Origin: Faucicola mancuniensis
GTDB taxonomy: Bacteria; Pseudomonadota; Gammaproteobacteria; Pseudomonadales; Moraxellaceae
Direction: 5' to 3'
Length of the DNA stretch: 64,000 nt
Assembly: GCF_046523945.1 (NCBI RefSeq)
Contig: NZ_CP171363.1
Location: 310,001-374,000, forward strand
Made by a program: the position numbers and the translations under genes
The notes under the pieces: generated by a model
Databases searched by the model: none
What the model saw: the letters and a program-made list of their open reading frames with translations, nothing else
Told to the model about the DNA's origin: nothing
Shown: piece after piece, positions 40,464-49,930 of the stretch
How the letters are laid out: each line of letters starts with the position of its first letter
Position numbering within the stretch: the first letter of the stretch is position 1

Positions 40464-42062
40464 ATGAATAAATTCGCACCCCTTGCGGTGATTTTGGTAA
40501 TTATGGGCGGTTTGGGCTTTTTTTTAAGCCAAAATAACAATAAACCAACCAATGCTCACAACCACAGCGAACACAACCACGACCATTCTCATGACGGTCA
40601 TTCTCACGATGACAAACAAAACTTAATTGTAGTTACACCTTGGGAAATCACGTCCGAAGATCCAAGTAAATCGGGCTTTTTATTTCAAAGACTTGGCATT
40701 GCTGAAACGTTGGTAGAAACCGACAATCAAGGCAAATTGACTGAAGGCTTGGCAATCAGTTGGCAAAGTACGGATAACGGCAAAACGTGGGAATTTAAAC
40801 TGCGACCTAATGTTAAATTTCATGACAATACCGATTTGACCGCTGATACGGTGGTAAAAAGTTTGAACGTGGCTTTAAGCAAGCCCACTGCTCTAAAACC
40901 TGCCAACATTGACAAAATCACCGCCCTTGACCCTTTAACCGTAAAATTTGAATTAAAACAACCGCTGAACGCTTTTCCTGCTTATTTGGCACATTCTACC
41001 AGTATCATTTTGGCAAATTCTGCCTTTGATGATAAAAATAACGTGGTGAAATTGGTCGGCACAGGAGCGTATCAAGCCACCAAAATTGAACCACCGCAAA
41101 AAATTGAGCAAGTTGCTTTTGACAATTATTGGGGCGAAAAGGCGAAAATTAAAAACATCACTTATCTTGCCAACAGTCGTAGCGAAACTCGCACGTTATT
41201 GGCACAGAGTAAGCCCAATTATTTGGTTTATACGTTAGATTCGGCAAGTTTAAAACGCCTGCAAGCCGACCCAAACATTCAAGTGCATTCGCAGTCATTG
41301 GCTCGCACCATTCAATATAAAGTCAATGTTAAAGACCCATTATTTGCCGATGTGAAAGTGCGTGAGCTTATGTCAAAAGCAATTGACCGACAAGGCATTG
41401 CCACGTCTATTTTAAACATTCAAGACGGCATGGCAGAGCAGATTTTACCGCCTGTGTTTGCCGATTGGCAAGTCAAAACCATTTCGCAAAAACCTGATTA
41501 TTCAGCGATTAAACAAGAATTTATCAAACTTGGATTTACTCAAGATGACAAAGGAATGTTAAGCAAAGACGGAAAACCTTTTAAATTTACCTTAAAAACC
41601 TTTTCTGACCGTCCAGAATTGCCCTTGATTGCCACCGCATTACAAAACCAATGGCAACAAGTAGGCATTGCCGTTGATGTGTCTGTGGGCAATTTTTCAG
41701 AAATTCCTGCATCACACCAAGACGGCACGCTACAAATGGCATTATACGCTCGCAATTATGGTTTAATCCCAGATGCGACAGGGGCATTAGCAGAAGACTT
41801 TGCTCCACAGGGCAGTGATTGGGGCGTGATGAATTGGCAAAATGCCGATTTGACAAATGCCTTAACACAATTAAACGCCTTGCCAAATAACAGTCCAGAA
41901 TCACAAGCATTAAAACAAAAAATTTCGCAAATTATCGTTGATGAACGTCCGATTACACCGATTTTGTATTATCAGCAAAATGTTGCCACAAGCAAGGATT
42001 TAAAGGGTTTAACGATTGACCCATTGGAGCGAAATTTTAGATTAAATCAATTGTCGTGGTAA
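40464..42062 (+). CDS. ABC importer substrate-binding protein, Nik/Dpp type, with His-rich segment
   Basis: A 532-residue periplasmic binding protein of the SBP_bac_5 group (nickel, dipeptide or metallophore type). Residues 5-22 are hydrophobic (signal or membrane anchor; no lipobox Cys). Residues 32-48 hold eight histidines in alternation (HNHSEHNHDHSHDGHSH), suited to metal binding. The mature protein has LIVVTPWEITSEDP, LTEGLAISWQSTDNGKTWEFKLRPNVKFHD and the usual C-terminal VDERPITPILYYQQN. Start: ATG at 40464, AAAAGGAAAA upstream; the frame is open further up, through the operator, and is not coding there. The Zur-like box suggests zinc; nickel or an opine-type metallophore are alternatives. 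Confidence 0.87.
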   Translation: MNKFAPLAVILVIMGGLGFFLSQNNNKPTNAHNHSEHNHDHSHDGHSHDDKQNLIVVTPWEITSEDPSKSGFLFQRLGIAETLVETDNQGKLTEGLAISWQSTDNGKTWEFKLRPNVKFHDNTDLTADTVVKSLNVALSKPTALKPANIDKITALDPLTVKFELKQPLNAFPAYLAHSTSIILANSAFDDKNNVVKLVGTGAYQATKIEPPQKIEQVAFDNYWGEKAKIKNITYLANSRSETRTLLAQSKPNYLVYTLDSASLKRLQADPNIQVHSQSLARTIQYKVNVKDPLFADVKVRELMSKAIDRQGIATSILNIQDGMAEQILPPVFADWQVKTISQKPDYSAIKQEFIKLGFTQDDKGMLSKDGKPFKFTLKTFSDRPELPLIATALQNQWQQVGIAVDVSVGNFSEIPASHQDGTLQMALYARNYGLIPDATGALAEDFAPQGSDWGVMNWQNADLTNALTQLNALPNNSPESQALKQKISQIIVDERPITPILYYQQNVATSKDLKGLTIDPLERNFRLNQLSW

Positions 42063-42079
42063 ATAATATCAAAGCCATG

Positions 42080-42106
42080 TTGGGTATCGCTTTGTTCTAC
42101 CCAACT
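42080..42106. repeat. dispersed palindrome, GTTGGGTA type
   Basis: GTTGGGTATCGCTTTGTTCTACCCAAC, arms GTTGGGTA / TACCCAAC. In the 98-base gap between binding-protein and permease genes; similar to 33911 and 55185. It may lower read-through to the permeases. Confidence 0.5.
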
Positions 42107-42160
42107 TACAATTTACATTTTGGATTTGGTGTTGTTTAAATTGAAAAATTTGAGAAAATT

Positions 42161-43105
42161 ATGTTAAAACTGCTTGTTCATCGTTTTTTGCAATTAATTT
42201 TTGTGATGTGGTCGGTCGGTACGCTGACCTTTGTGCTAATGCGGAGTTTGTCTGGTGATATGGCGTATCGCATTGCGGCAAGTCGCTATGGCTATGACCA
42301 AACCAACAGCATTGCCGCCGAGATGGTGCGAAGTGAGCTGGGGCTGGATAAGCCTTGGTGGGTGAGTTATGGCAATTGGCTTGGCGATTTGGCACAATTA
42401 AAATTGGGCAATTCACTGGTCAGTGGTGAGAGCGTTTGGGCGGAAGTCGCTCATCAATTTGGGCATACGTTGGCATTGGCGTTGGTGGCGTTATTCATCT
42501 CTTTACTCGTTGACCCACCTTTAGGCTTGTTGGTGGCTCAAAAACCCAACGGATTTTTTGACCGTTTAAGTTTAATCATCAGTACAGTTTTGCGTTCTGT
42601 CCCTGCCTTTATCATTGGCATTGTGCTGATTACCCTGTTTGCCGTGGTGTTAAAATGGCTACCTGCAGTGGGTTATGGCACACCGCAACATTATATTTTA
42701 CCTTCTTTAACGTTGGCATTGGGCTTGTCGGCTGTGTCGGTGCGTGTGAGCCGTCATGCGATGGTTGATGTGCAAAATACGCCTTATTATGAATTTTCAC
42801 GCTTAAAGGGCTTGGATAAATATAAAACTTTTGTGCGTCATGGGCTAAGAAACGTGGCAATTCCGATTTTGGCGTATCATTCGGTGCAACTCATTTATTT
42901 GATTGAAGGCGTGGTCGTGGTGGAAGCCTTGTTTGCGTGGACAGGTTCTGGTCATGCGTTGGTTCATGCGGTGATTGCTCGTGATGTGCCGATGATACAA
43001 GGCACAGCTTTGATTATGGGCGGTTTGTTTGTGGTACTAAATACGCTGATGGACATGATAAATGCCATGATTGACCCACGCATTGCCGATACGCACACGC
43101 ACTAA
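42161..43105 (+). CDS. ABC importer permease, NikB/DppB-like
   Basis: A 314-residue inner-membrane permease with about six helices. Seen: LVHRFLQLIFVMWSVGTLTFVLMR at the N-terminus, SVSRHAMVDV-NTPYYEFSRLKGLDKYKTFVRHGLRNVAIPI (the EAA loop that contacts the ATPase) and EALFAWTGSGHALVHAVIARD near the end, as in the NikB/DppB/OppB group. It lies 11 bases before the second permease gene. The partner binding protein and ATPase are adjacent. Confidence 0.9.
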   Translation: MLKLLVHRFLQLIFVMWSVGTLTFVLMRSLSGDMAYRIAASRYGYDQTNSIAAEMVRSELGLDKPWWVSYGNWLGDLAQLKLGNSLVSGESVWAEVAHQFGHTLALALVALFISLLVDPPLGLLVAQKPNGFFDRLSLIISTVLRSVPAFIIGIVLITLFAVVLKWLPAVGYGTPQHYILPSLTLALGLSAVSVRVSRHAMVDVQNTPYYEFSRLKGLDKYKTFVRHGLRNVAIPILAYHSVQLIYLIEGVVVVEALFAWTGSGHALVHAVIARDVPMIQGTALIMGGLFVVLNTLMDMINAMIDPRIADTHTH

Positions 43106-43116
43106 AAGGATTTTTT

Positions 43117-43908
43117 ATGTTATTAAAAAAATTAAATACCGCTCAATTTGTTGGTATTGGTTTGTTAATTAGCCTACTTGCTTTTGCCTTTTTACAACCG
43201 TTTTATTATCCTGTTGATGAAAATTTGCAAGATTTAACCAAAATTTTACAGTCTGGTTCGTCCGCTCATTGGTTTGGCACAGACCATTTTGGGCGTGATA
43301 TGCTCGCACGTGTGGCATCGGCAATTCGCTTGTCTTTTTCACTGATTGTGGCATCTGTGGCGTGTGCGTTGGTATCTGGCTTATTCACAGGCATTGTGGC
43401 GGGCTATTTTGGCGGATTAGTGGACAAAGTTTTAGATTTTTTGTGTAATGTGATTATGGCATTGCCTGGTTTGTTGTTTATTTTGCTGTTTTCGGCAATT
43501 GCTCCCAATTCGTTTTTGGCATTGTATCTTGGTACTTCGCTTGTGATGTGGGTGGAATTTTTTCGCATGACTCGTGCCATGACCCAAACCATCGCCAAAA
43601 GCCAAGAAATTGAAGCGTCAAGGCTGATGGGCATGGATTTTTGGTATTGTTTTAAACGCCATTTTTTCCCAAAAATCGCCCCTGTCATCATGACCCTAAG
43701 TGCGTTTTCGGCAGGCAATGCGGTGCTTGCGTTGGCGACATTGGGGTTTATCAATGTCGGTTTACGCCCACCGACCGCCGAGCTTGGACTGATGATGACT
43801 GAGCTTTTTCCTTATTATCATGAAGCACCGATGATTTTTTTACAGCCGATTATTGCGGTGTTTTTGTTGGTGCTAAGTTTTCAGATGATTTCTGGGCAAG
43901 TTAAATAA
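43117..43908 (+). CDS. ABC importer permease, NikC/DppC-like
   Basis: A 263-residue permease. Seen: GSSAHWFGTDHFGRDMLARVASAIRLSFS, typical of NikC/DppC N-termini, MTRAMTQTIAKSQEIEASRLMGMDFWYCFKRHFFPKIAPVIM as the EAA loop, and ATLGFINVGLRPPTAELGLMM. Ribosome site AAAAGGA precedes the ATG. A 183-base repeat-bearing gap follows before the ATPase gene. Confidence 0.9.
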   Translation: MLLKKLNTAQFVGIGLLISLLAFAFLQPFYYPVDENLQDLTKILQSGSSAHWFGTDHFGRDMLARVASAIRLSFSLIVASVACALVSGLFTGIVAGYFGGLVDKVLDFLCNVIMALPGLLFILLFSAIAPNSFLALYLGTSLVMWVEFFRMTRAMTQTIAKSQEIEASRLMGMDFWYCFKRHFFPKIAPVIMTLSAFSAGNAVLALATLGFINVGLRPPTAELGLMMTELFPYYHEAPMIFLQPIIAVFLLVLSFQMISGQVK

Positions 43909-43936
43909 AGATAAGTAACTGGATAAAATTATTTTA

Positions 43937-44046
43937 GGTTTTCCGTTCACACTGAGCTTGTCGAAGTGTAGGAAAACCGTTATGGTTCGACCACTTCGCT
44001 TCGCTACGTCTTGCGAAACAGTGTTTCTCACACCACGAACGGTTTT
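43937..44046. repeat. REP-like compound hairpin with GAGCTTGTCGAAG core
   Basis: GGTTTTCCGTTCACACTGAG, then CTTGTCGAAGTGTAGGAAAACC, forms one stem; GGTTCGACCACTTCG to CACGAACGG forms a second. CCGTTC and GAACGG close the whole 110 bases. The CACTGAGCTTGTCGAAG string is a widespread proteobacterial repeat. It sits inside the importer operon between permease and ATPase. Confidence 0.65.
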
Positions 44047-44091
44047 ATTTTGCCCCAATACTTAAGTTAAATAAAAGCGGATTAAATAACA

Positions 44092-45540
44092 ATGACAAAT
44101 AAAATTTTAATAAAAACCAATGACCTAGCGGTTCTTACCACAGATAATCACTGCTTGGTAGAACCCATTAGTCTCACGCTAGAGCAAGGCAAAAATTTAA
44201 CGATTTTGGGCGAAACAGGCTCTGGCAAAAGCCTACTGGCTCAAGCGATTATGGGTGCTTTGCCAAATGGGCTTGTGGCAAGGGGCGATGTTTGGCTAAA
44301 CCACAATGACAAAAATGACAGCGACAACTTAGAAAAATTAAGCGAAAAACAACGCCAAACGCATTGGGGCAATTACCTTGCCATGCTTCCCCAAGAGCCA
44401 ACTTTAAGCCTTGACCCAACGATGAATATTTTTTGGCAAACGTGGGAGAGTCTGTTTTTTGTTGCCAAAAAAGACAAAACCACCGCCAAAACCGCTACAA
44501 AATCGGCATTAGAAACGCTTGGTTTAACCAAATTTACCGACTATTATCCGCACGAACTCTCTGGCGGTATGGCACAGCGAGCATCCATTGCGGTGGCGAC
44601 CACAGGCGATGCAAGCATTGTCATTGCCGATGAGCCGACAAAAGGCTTAGACGAAAAAAACAAACAAATCGTGATTGCATTATTACAACAAATTGCCAAA
44701 AATGGCGGTACACTTTTGACCATCACTCATGACATTGACGTGGCGGTCGCTTTAAGTGATGACATCATGGTGATGAAAAACGGTCAATTGCTAGAACACG
44801 GACACGCCCAAACCGTCATCAACGCCCCCAAATCCGACTATGCCAAACAGCTTATTGCATCCGCTCCGTCAAATTGGCAAACCAAAGAAAAAGAGCAATT
44901 AAGCGATGAGATTTTGCTAAACGTTCAAGACTTAACACTCACTCGTGGCACTCGCACGCTGTTTGCGGGATTAAATTTTAGCCTAAAAAAAGGTGAGATT
45001 TTGGGCTTGGTGGGCGATAGTGGCATTGGCAAAAGTTCGCTCGGTGATGCTTTGTGTGGGCTTTTAAAACCAAAACATGGGCAAATTATTTGGCAAAATC
45101 AACCAAAACGCCAACAAGTGCTAAAACTCTATCAAGACCCACCGTCCGCCTTTGCCAGTCATGTGCCACTGCAAACTCTGCTAGATGACGTGATTGACAA
45201 ACATGGGCTTGACCGTAGCCGTATTCCTTATTTGTTGCAAGCGTTAAAATTAAACGAAAATCTACTCAAACGCTCCGCCCAAAACGTCTCTGGCGGTGAG
45301 TTACAACGCATTGCTATTTTGCGAGCGTTGCTGTTTAACCCTGTGCTGTTGTTTGCCGATGAAGTAACCAACCGCCTTGACCCCATCACCCAAAAAGAAA
45401 CGATGGATTTACTTGTAGAGCAATGTAAACTTTGCAACTGTACTTTGGTAATGGTCAGTCATGACAGCCATTTGATTAATCATTATGCTCATCAAGTGAT
45501 TGATTTGACGGCGTATTATGTGGCTATAAACAAGAAATAA
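44092..45540 (+). CDS. fused dual ATPase of an ABC importer (NikD-NikE type)
   Basis: A 482-residue protein with two nucleotide-binding domains in one chain. First domain: Walker A GETGSGKS (40-47), signature LSGGMAQRASIA and Walker B SIVIADEPTKGLD. Second domain: Walker A GDSGIGKS (~305-312), signature VSGGELQRIAIL and LLFADEVTNRLDP. The two correspond to NikD/DppD and NikE/DppF, separate genes in E. coli. It completes the importer begun at 40464; the gap in front holds a REP-like hairpin but no visible promoter. Confidence 0.9.
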   Translation: MTNKILIKTNDLAVLTTDNHCLVEPISLTLEQGKNLTILGETGSGKSLLAQAIMGALPNGLVARGDVWLNHNDKNDSDNLEKLSEKQRQTHWGNYLAMLPQEPTLSLDPTMNIFWQTWESLFFVAKKDKTTAKTATKSALETLGLTKFTDYYPHELSGGMAQRASIAVATTGDASIVIADEPTKGLDEKNKQIVIALLQQIAKNGGTLLTITHDIDVAVALSDDIMVMKNGQLLEHGHAQTVINAPKSDYAKQLIASAPSNWQTKEKEQLSDEILLNVQDLTLTRGTRTLFAGLNFSLKKGEILGLVGDSGIGKSSLGDALCGLLKPKHGQIIWQNQPKRQQVLKLYQDPPSAFASHVPLQTLLDDVIDKHGLDRSRIPYLLQALKLNENLLKRSAQNVSGGELQRIAILRALLFNPVLLFADEVTNRLDPITQKETMDLLVEQCKLCNCTLVMVSHDSHLINHYAHQVIDLTAYYVAINKK

Positions 45541-45682
45541 TTTGGGATTCATACACATTTATTCCCAAACAACCAAAAAAAACACCCCAACTGTTAAAGT
45601 CAGGGAATTTTACCAACATAATTTGAATCACCACAAAAACAACCATTAAACCACTTCACTGTTTTGCGGTTTACCTTTTTTA

Positions 45683-46730
45683 ACCTCAATTCGATATAAA
45701 AAATCATTTAACTTATTGAAAAAATATAAACAAATAAGAAACCTACAATAAAGAATACCCCAACAGGACATTTTTTAATGTAGGCTTCTTTGTTTGATGA
45801 CAATAAGCAATCAACCCTGCCAACAAATTACTCATAAACCCAACATAACTACGATGCCTTGAATGCTCAATTTGACACATATTCTTTAACTCATCAAACA
45901 CAGTTTCAATCAAAAAACGGCGTTTAAGCAATCGTCTATTTAACCATGAAATATCTTTAGATTTCATATTCTTTTTAACATTCGTGATTAACTCAATATC
46001 TAAATGCTCATCAAGCCAATCTGTCAATGATTTATCAATATAACCTTTATCAGCAAAGAGTTTACCAAAAACATGAGATTCACAAAGTCTTTTCACAGGT
46101 TGCCTATCATCAACATTGCCTTTGGTTACGGTTAGATTGACCAATTCACCTTTATCATTGATAATGACGTGTAGTTTAAAGCCAAAAAACCACCCCATAC
46201 TGCTTTTACCTCGCTGTGCTGTTTCTGCAAATACTTTGTTGCGGTTGATACGGTGATTATCACATACGGCTAAACTGGTTGAGTCAATGTAGTTTATGCC
46301 TGTGCAGTTGTTTTGCATGAGAGATTGTAGGTAGTCACACATGGGAACTATTGCTTTTTCCATGAGTTCTACCATTCTTGTGTAGCTTGGTAGGTTTGGA
46401 AAGGCAGGTTTTAGCCATTGGGTGAGGTAGTTGTAGTAGAAGGCTTTAAATTCTCTGTATTTTATTTGGTGAAATACTACCAATATGGTGATGATTTCTG
46501 ATAAACTAATACGGCATGGTTTGTTTCGTGTTTTTTTACTGCTTTTGCTCTTTTGGGTTAACATTTTCTTCTGTTGTTCGTTTGTGTATGTTTTGCAATA
46601 GTCGTCTATGTGGCAGTATAGTGCTTCGAGGTTGTCCATGTAAGAAGTCCTTGTTAGGGTTGTTTGTGGTGAATTTACTTTAACATATTGGGCTTCTTTT
46701 TTTTAGTTTTTTCTTATGTCGAATTCAGGT
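45683..46730 (-). mobile_element. IS982-family insertion sequence, copy 2 (intact)
   Basis: 1048 bp with ends ACCTCAATTCGATATAA (left) and, inward from the right, ACCTGAATTCGACATAAG. Flanked by a 7-bp duplication TTTTTTA (45676-45682 and 46731-46737). Nearly identical to copy 1 minus its inner element. The right end supplies the stop codon of cydX. Confidence 0.93.
45743..46639 (-). CDS. IS982-family transposase
   Basis: A 298-residue DDE transposase, MDNLEALYCHIDDYCK at the N-terminus. NYIDSTSLAVCDNHRI has the first catalytic Asp, KLFADKGYIDKSL the second, and RRFLIETVFDELKN the Glu region, as in IS982. Complete and probably active: the second copy in the window is nearly identical, which points to recent movement. 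Confidence 0.92.
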   Translation of the reverse strand: MDNLEALYCHIDDYCKTYTNEQQKKMLTQKSKSSKKTRNKPCRISLSEIITILVVFHQIKYREFKAFYYNYLTQWLKPAFPNLPSYTRMVELMEKAIVPMCDYLQSLMQNNCTGINYIDSTSLAVCDNHRINRNKVFAETAQRGKSSMGWFFGFKLHVIINDKGELVNLTVTKGNVDDRQPVKRLCESHVFGKLFADKGYIDKSLTDWLDEHLDIELITNVKKNMKSKDISWLNRRLLKRRFLIETVFDELKNMCQIEHSRHRSYVGFMSNLLAGLIAYCHQTKKPTLKNVLLGYSLL

Positions 46731-46910
46731 TTTTTTATGGATATCTTCGATCGGATTACCTTGTGTCACTGTGCCATCATTGGACGGATTGTCTTGTTGT
46801 TTTAGGTTAAAAGCTTCGTTACGAGCGTCCGCATTTTCCAGCCACAACGCATTTAAAATTGCGAGTAACACCGCAAAACCAAGTCCCAATACCCACGCAA
46901 AATACCACAT
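46725..46910 (-). CDS. cydX: cytochrome bd oxidase small subunit CydX, C-terminus altered by IS
   Basis: CydX (YbgT) is a one-helix subunit that stabilises cytochrome bd. MWYFAWVLGLGFAVLLAILNALWLE is the standard CydX helix, followed by a polar tail ~35 residues long. The last codons and the TGA stop come from the end of the IS982 element (ACCTGA), so the native C-terminus has been replaced; the loss is in the non-conserved tail. Ribosome site AGGAGAAAATT before the ATG; 10 bases after the cydB stop. Confidence 0.88.
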   Translation of the reverse strand: MWYFAWVLGLGFAVLLAILNALWLENADARNEAFNLKQQDNPSNDGTVTQGNPIEDIHKKT

Positions 46911-46920
46911 AATTTTCTCC

Positions 46921-48060
46921 TTAATATAACGTATGTTCTTGTTCTTTGATATAGGCTTTGGTTACCTTGCCACGCATGACGCTGTACGCCCAGCTTGTAT
47001 AGCTTACCACGATTGGCAACAAAATCAGCACCACATAAAACATCACCATCAAGGTTAAATGGCTTGACACACTGTCCCACATGGTTAGGCTTGAGCGTGG
47101 GTCGCTTGATGACGGCATGACAAAGGGAAACAGCGAAATTCCAGCGGTCATAATCACGCTCACAACGGCAAGGCTTGACGTGATAAAGGCGGTCAAGGTT
47201 TTGCGAGCTTTGAGCAGTACAGCGGTTATTATCGGCATTAGCACACCCAATGCAGGAAAAATCCACGCCAGCGGATATTGTGCAAAGTTGTTTAGCCACG
47301 CCCCTGTTTGGCGTGTTACTTCTTTGGCAAGCGGATTTGGCAAGCCTTGCGTGTTAATGGCGTTGGTAATAACATAGCCGTCAAGCGATTTTACCCAAAA
47401 TCCTGCCAATACAAACAGCACCACCATAACAATAGCTGAAATACTGGTTAATTTAATGGTACGCTCTTGAATGCCTTCAACGGTGCGATGTGCCAAAAAC
47501 GCCCCACCTTGCATAATCAACATGGTCGCACTGACCAAACCGCACAAAATGGCAAACGGATTTAACAACGCCCAAAACGACCCTGTATAAGTGGAAACCA
47601 AATATTTATCAAAACTAAACGGCACGCCCAAAAACAAATTGCCAAATGCCACACCAAACACCACCGCAGGGATAAATGAGCCGATAAACAAGCCCCAATC
47701 CCACGATTTACGCCATTTATCATTATGCACCATACTGCGATATTTAAAGCCAACAGGACGGAAGAATAATGCCCATAACACCGCAATCAACGCCCAATAA
47801 AAGCCACTAAAAGCGGTGGCATACACCAAGGGCCAAGCAGCAAAAATCGCCCCACCTGCGGTGATAAACCACACTTGATTGCCTTCCCAATGCGGTCCAA
47901 TGGTATTGACAATGACACGACGTTCTTCGTCATCTTTGCCGACAAAGGGTAATAAGCTACACACGCCCATGTCATGACCATCCATAATGGCAAAGCCAAT
48001 CAGCAACGCCCCCACGAGTAACCACCAAATGATTTTTAAGGTTTCATAATCAAACAACAT
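46921..48060 (-). CDS. cydB: cytochrome bd ubiquinol oxidase subunit II
   Basis: Structural partner of CydA in the inner membrane. A 379-residue protein of about eight to nine helices, starting MLFDYETLKIIWWLLVGALLIGFAIMDGHDMG, with GPHWEGNQVWFITAGGAIFAAWP typical of CydB and WDSVSSHLTLMVMFYVVLILLPIVVSYTSW near the end. Overlaps the end of cydA by 11 bases, so translation is coupled. Confidence 0.96.
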   Translation of the reverse strand: MLFDYETLKIIWWLLVGALLIGFAIMDGHDMGVCSLLPFVGKDDEERRVIVNTIGPHWEGNQVWFITAGGAIFAAWPLVYATAFSGFYWALIAVLWALFFRPVGFKYRSMVHNDKWRKSWDWGLFIGSFIPAVVFGVAFGNLFLGVPFSFDKYLVSTYTGSFWALLNPFAILCGLVSATMLIMQGGAFLAHRTVEGIQERTIKLTSISAIVMVVLFVLAGFWVKSLDGYVITNAINTQGLPNPLAKEVTRQTGAWLNNFAQYPLAWIFPALGVLMPIITAVLLKARKTLTAFITSSLAVVSVIMTAGISLFPFVMPSSSDPRSSLTMWDSVSSHLTLMVMFYVVLILLPIVVSYTSWAYSVMRGKVTKAYIKEQEHTLY

Positions 48061-49645
48061 GGTTTACCTCCTGATTGTGGCTAATGTGAACTTGCTTTTT
48101 ATTTTCGCCTTCATATCTGCCTGTACCAAGGCTTGCAGGTCCAAGACGAGCGTATTTCACCATCAAATACATTTCAATAATAAACAAAAATGTGTAAAAA
48201 ATCACAAAACCCGCCAACGACAAATACACATTGGTAACGCTGATATTAGATACCGATAAATGCGTTGGTAAAATGCCATAAATCGTCCACGGCTGACGAC
48301 CGTATTCGGCGACAAACCAACCAAATTCAATGGCAAGCCAAGGGGCAGGGAGCATAAATAACGCCCATTTTAGTAGCCAAGGTTTTTGCATAAAATTGCC
48401 TTTGACACTAGACCACAAGGCAGTTACAAACAATAGCAACATCAAAAAGCCCAAGCCCACCATAATCCGAAACGACCAAAACATCGGAAAAATCGGCGGA
48501 ATAGTATCATCGGCGGCTTTTTTAATCATCTCTGGCGTGGCAAGACTGACATCATCGGTATATTTTTTGAGCAACAAACCAAAGCCCAAATCATCTTTAA
48601 CTTTTTCAAATTCGGCAACCGTTGCGGTATCTTGCGGATTTTCACGCAATTTGTCTAACAAGGTAACCGCTTTTGCACCGTTGATAATGCGTTGTTCGTT
48701 GATTGCTTTGATGTCGTGAATACCGATAATCTGTTTGTCAAGCGAGCGAGTACCAATAATCCCCATCGCATACGGAATGGACACTGACCAGTCGTTTTTT
48801 TGCTCGGCTTGGTTAATGTCGGCAATCAGGTTAAAACTGGCTGGAGCAGGCTCTGTTTCCCACATGGCTTCAATGGCGGCAAGTTTGGTCTGTTGTGCTG
48901 CCCCCACCGCATAACCAGATTCATCGCCAAGCACAATGGTACTACAAATCGCCGCAAAGCCAAAAGCCACCGCCACTTGAAAGCTACGTTTGGCAAATTC
49001 CACATCTCGTTTTTTTAACAAATACCAAGACGAAATACTCAAAACAAACATCGATGCCAAGGTATAACCTGCTGATACCGTATGCACAAATTTATTTTGT
49101 GCATCATGGCTTAACACCACCGCAAAAAAGTCGGTCATCTCCATTCGCATGGTCTGATAATTAAACTCCGCCCCAATCGGATGTTGCATCCACGCATTGG
49201 CAATCAGAATCCACAAGGCAGACAGATTTGTGCCAAGAGCCATCAAAATGGTCACAATCAAATGCTGACCACGAGACAGCCTATCCCAACCAAAAAAGAA
49301 CAGCCCCACCATCGTGGACTCTAAGAAAAACGCCATCAACCCTTCAATGGCAAGCGGTGCCCCAAAAATATCGCCCACATAATGCGAGTAATACGCCCAG
49401 TTCGTACCAAACTGAAACTCCATCGTAATCCCAGTGGTTACACCAAGTGCAAAGTTAATGCCAAACAGCTTGCCCCAAAAGCGAGTCATGTCTTTCCAAA
49501 TCACCTTGCCCGTCATCACATACATGGATTCCATGATAACAAGTAGCCACACCATACCCAGCGTAAGTGGCACAAATAAAAAATGGTAGAGAGCCGTTAC
49601 CGCAAACTGTAACCGAGAAATATCTACCAGACTTTCGGTAATCAT
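48050..49645 (-). CDS. cydA: cytochrome bd ubiquinol oxidase subunit I
   Basis: Carries the three hemes and oxidises quinol; high oxygen affinity. The 531-residue protein has LQFAVTALYHFLFVPLTLG at the N-terminus (His at about 21, expected ligand of heme b595), GFTFLMLLLFVTA-type helices and GRQPWTIYGILPTHLSVS near the end. The long Q-loop (about 250-390) marks the L-type of E. coli. The 285-base upstream region is extremely AT-rich and shared with a divergent rhodanese gene; no clear FNR or ArcA box was found. Confidence 0.96.
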   Translation of the reverse strand: MITESLVDISRLQFAVTALYHFLFVPLTLGMVWLLVIMESMYVMTGKVIWKDMTRFWGKLFGINFALGVTTGITMEFQFGTNWAYYSHYVGDIFGAPLAIEGLMAFFLESTMVGLFFFGWDRLSRGQHLIVTILMALGTNLSALWILIANAWMQHPIGAEFNYQTMRMEMTDFFAVVLSHDAQNKFVHTVSAGYTLASMFVLSISSWYLLKKRDVEFAKRSFQVAVAFGFAAICSTIVLGDESGYAVGAAQQTKLAAIEAMWETEPAPASFNLIADINQAEQKNDWSVSIPYAMGIIGTRSLDKQIIGIHDIKAINEQRIINGAKAVTLLDKLRENPQDTATVAEFEKVKDDLGFGLLLKKYTDDVSLATPEMIKKAADDTIPPIFPMFWSFRIMVGLGFLMLLLFVTALWSSVKGNFMQKPWLLKWALFMLPAPWLAIEFGWFVAEYGRQPWTIYGILPTHLSVSNISVTNVYLSLAGFVIFYTFLFIIEMYLMVKYARLGPASLGTGRYEGENKKQVHISHNQEVNHVV

Positions 49646-49930
49646 ATTTACCCCCCTCTTTATTTTGAAAATGCAAAATGTATTTTCTCTTTGGTAGTGC
49701 TTTGTATTGTAACTGAATTGTTTTAAAAACAGAATGTTATTTTTATATTAATAAAAAATATTATATAAATAAATATAAAATAAACCTTTTGTTATATTTT
49801 TTCAAAAATGCATTATAAATATTTTTTATAATTTGCGAAAAAAGATTGACAAACAAAAAATTAAGACATAATATTATATTTAATTACATAATATATTTAT
49901 CTTAAATATTAACAAAAAAAGGAATCTGCC

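Noticed and set aside
40464..42062. Lipoprotein call for the binding protein
   Set aside because: No Cys at the end of the hydrophobic segment, so no lipobox.
43937..44046. CRISPR array
   Set aside because: Only hairpin arms, no regularly spaced direct repeats with spacers; no cas genes in the window.
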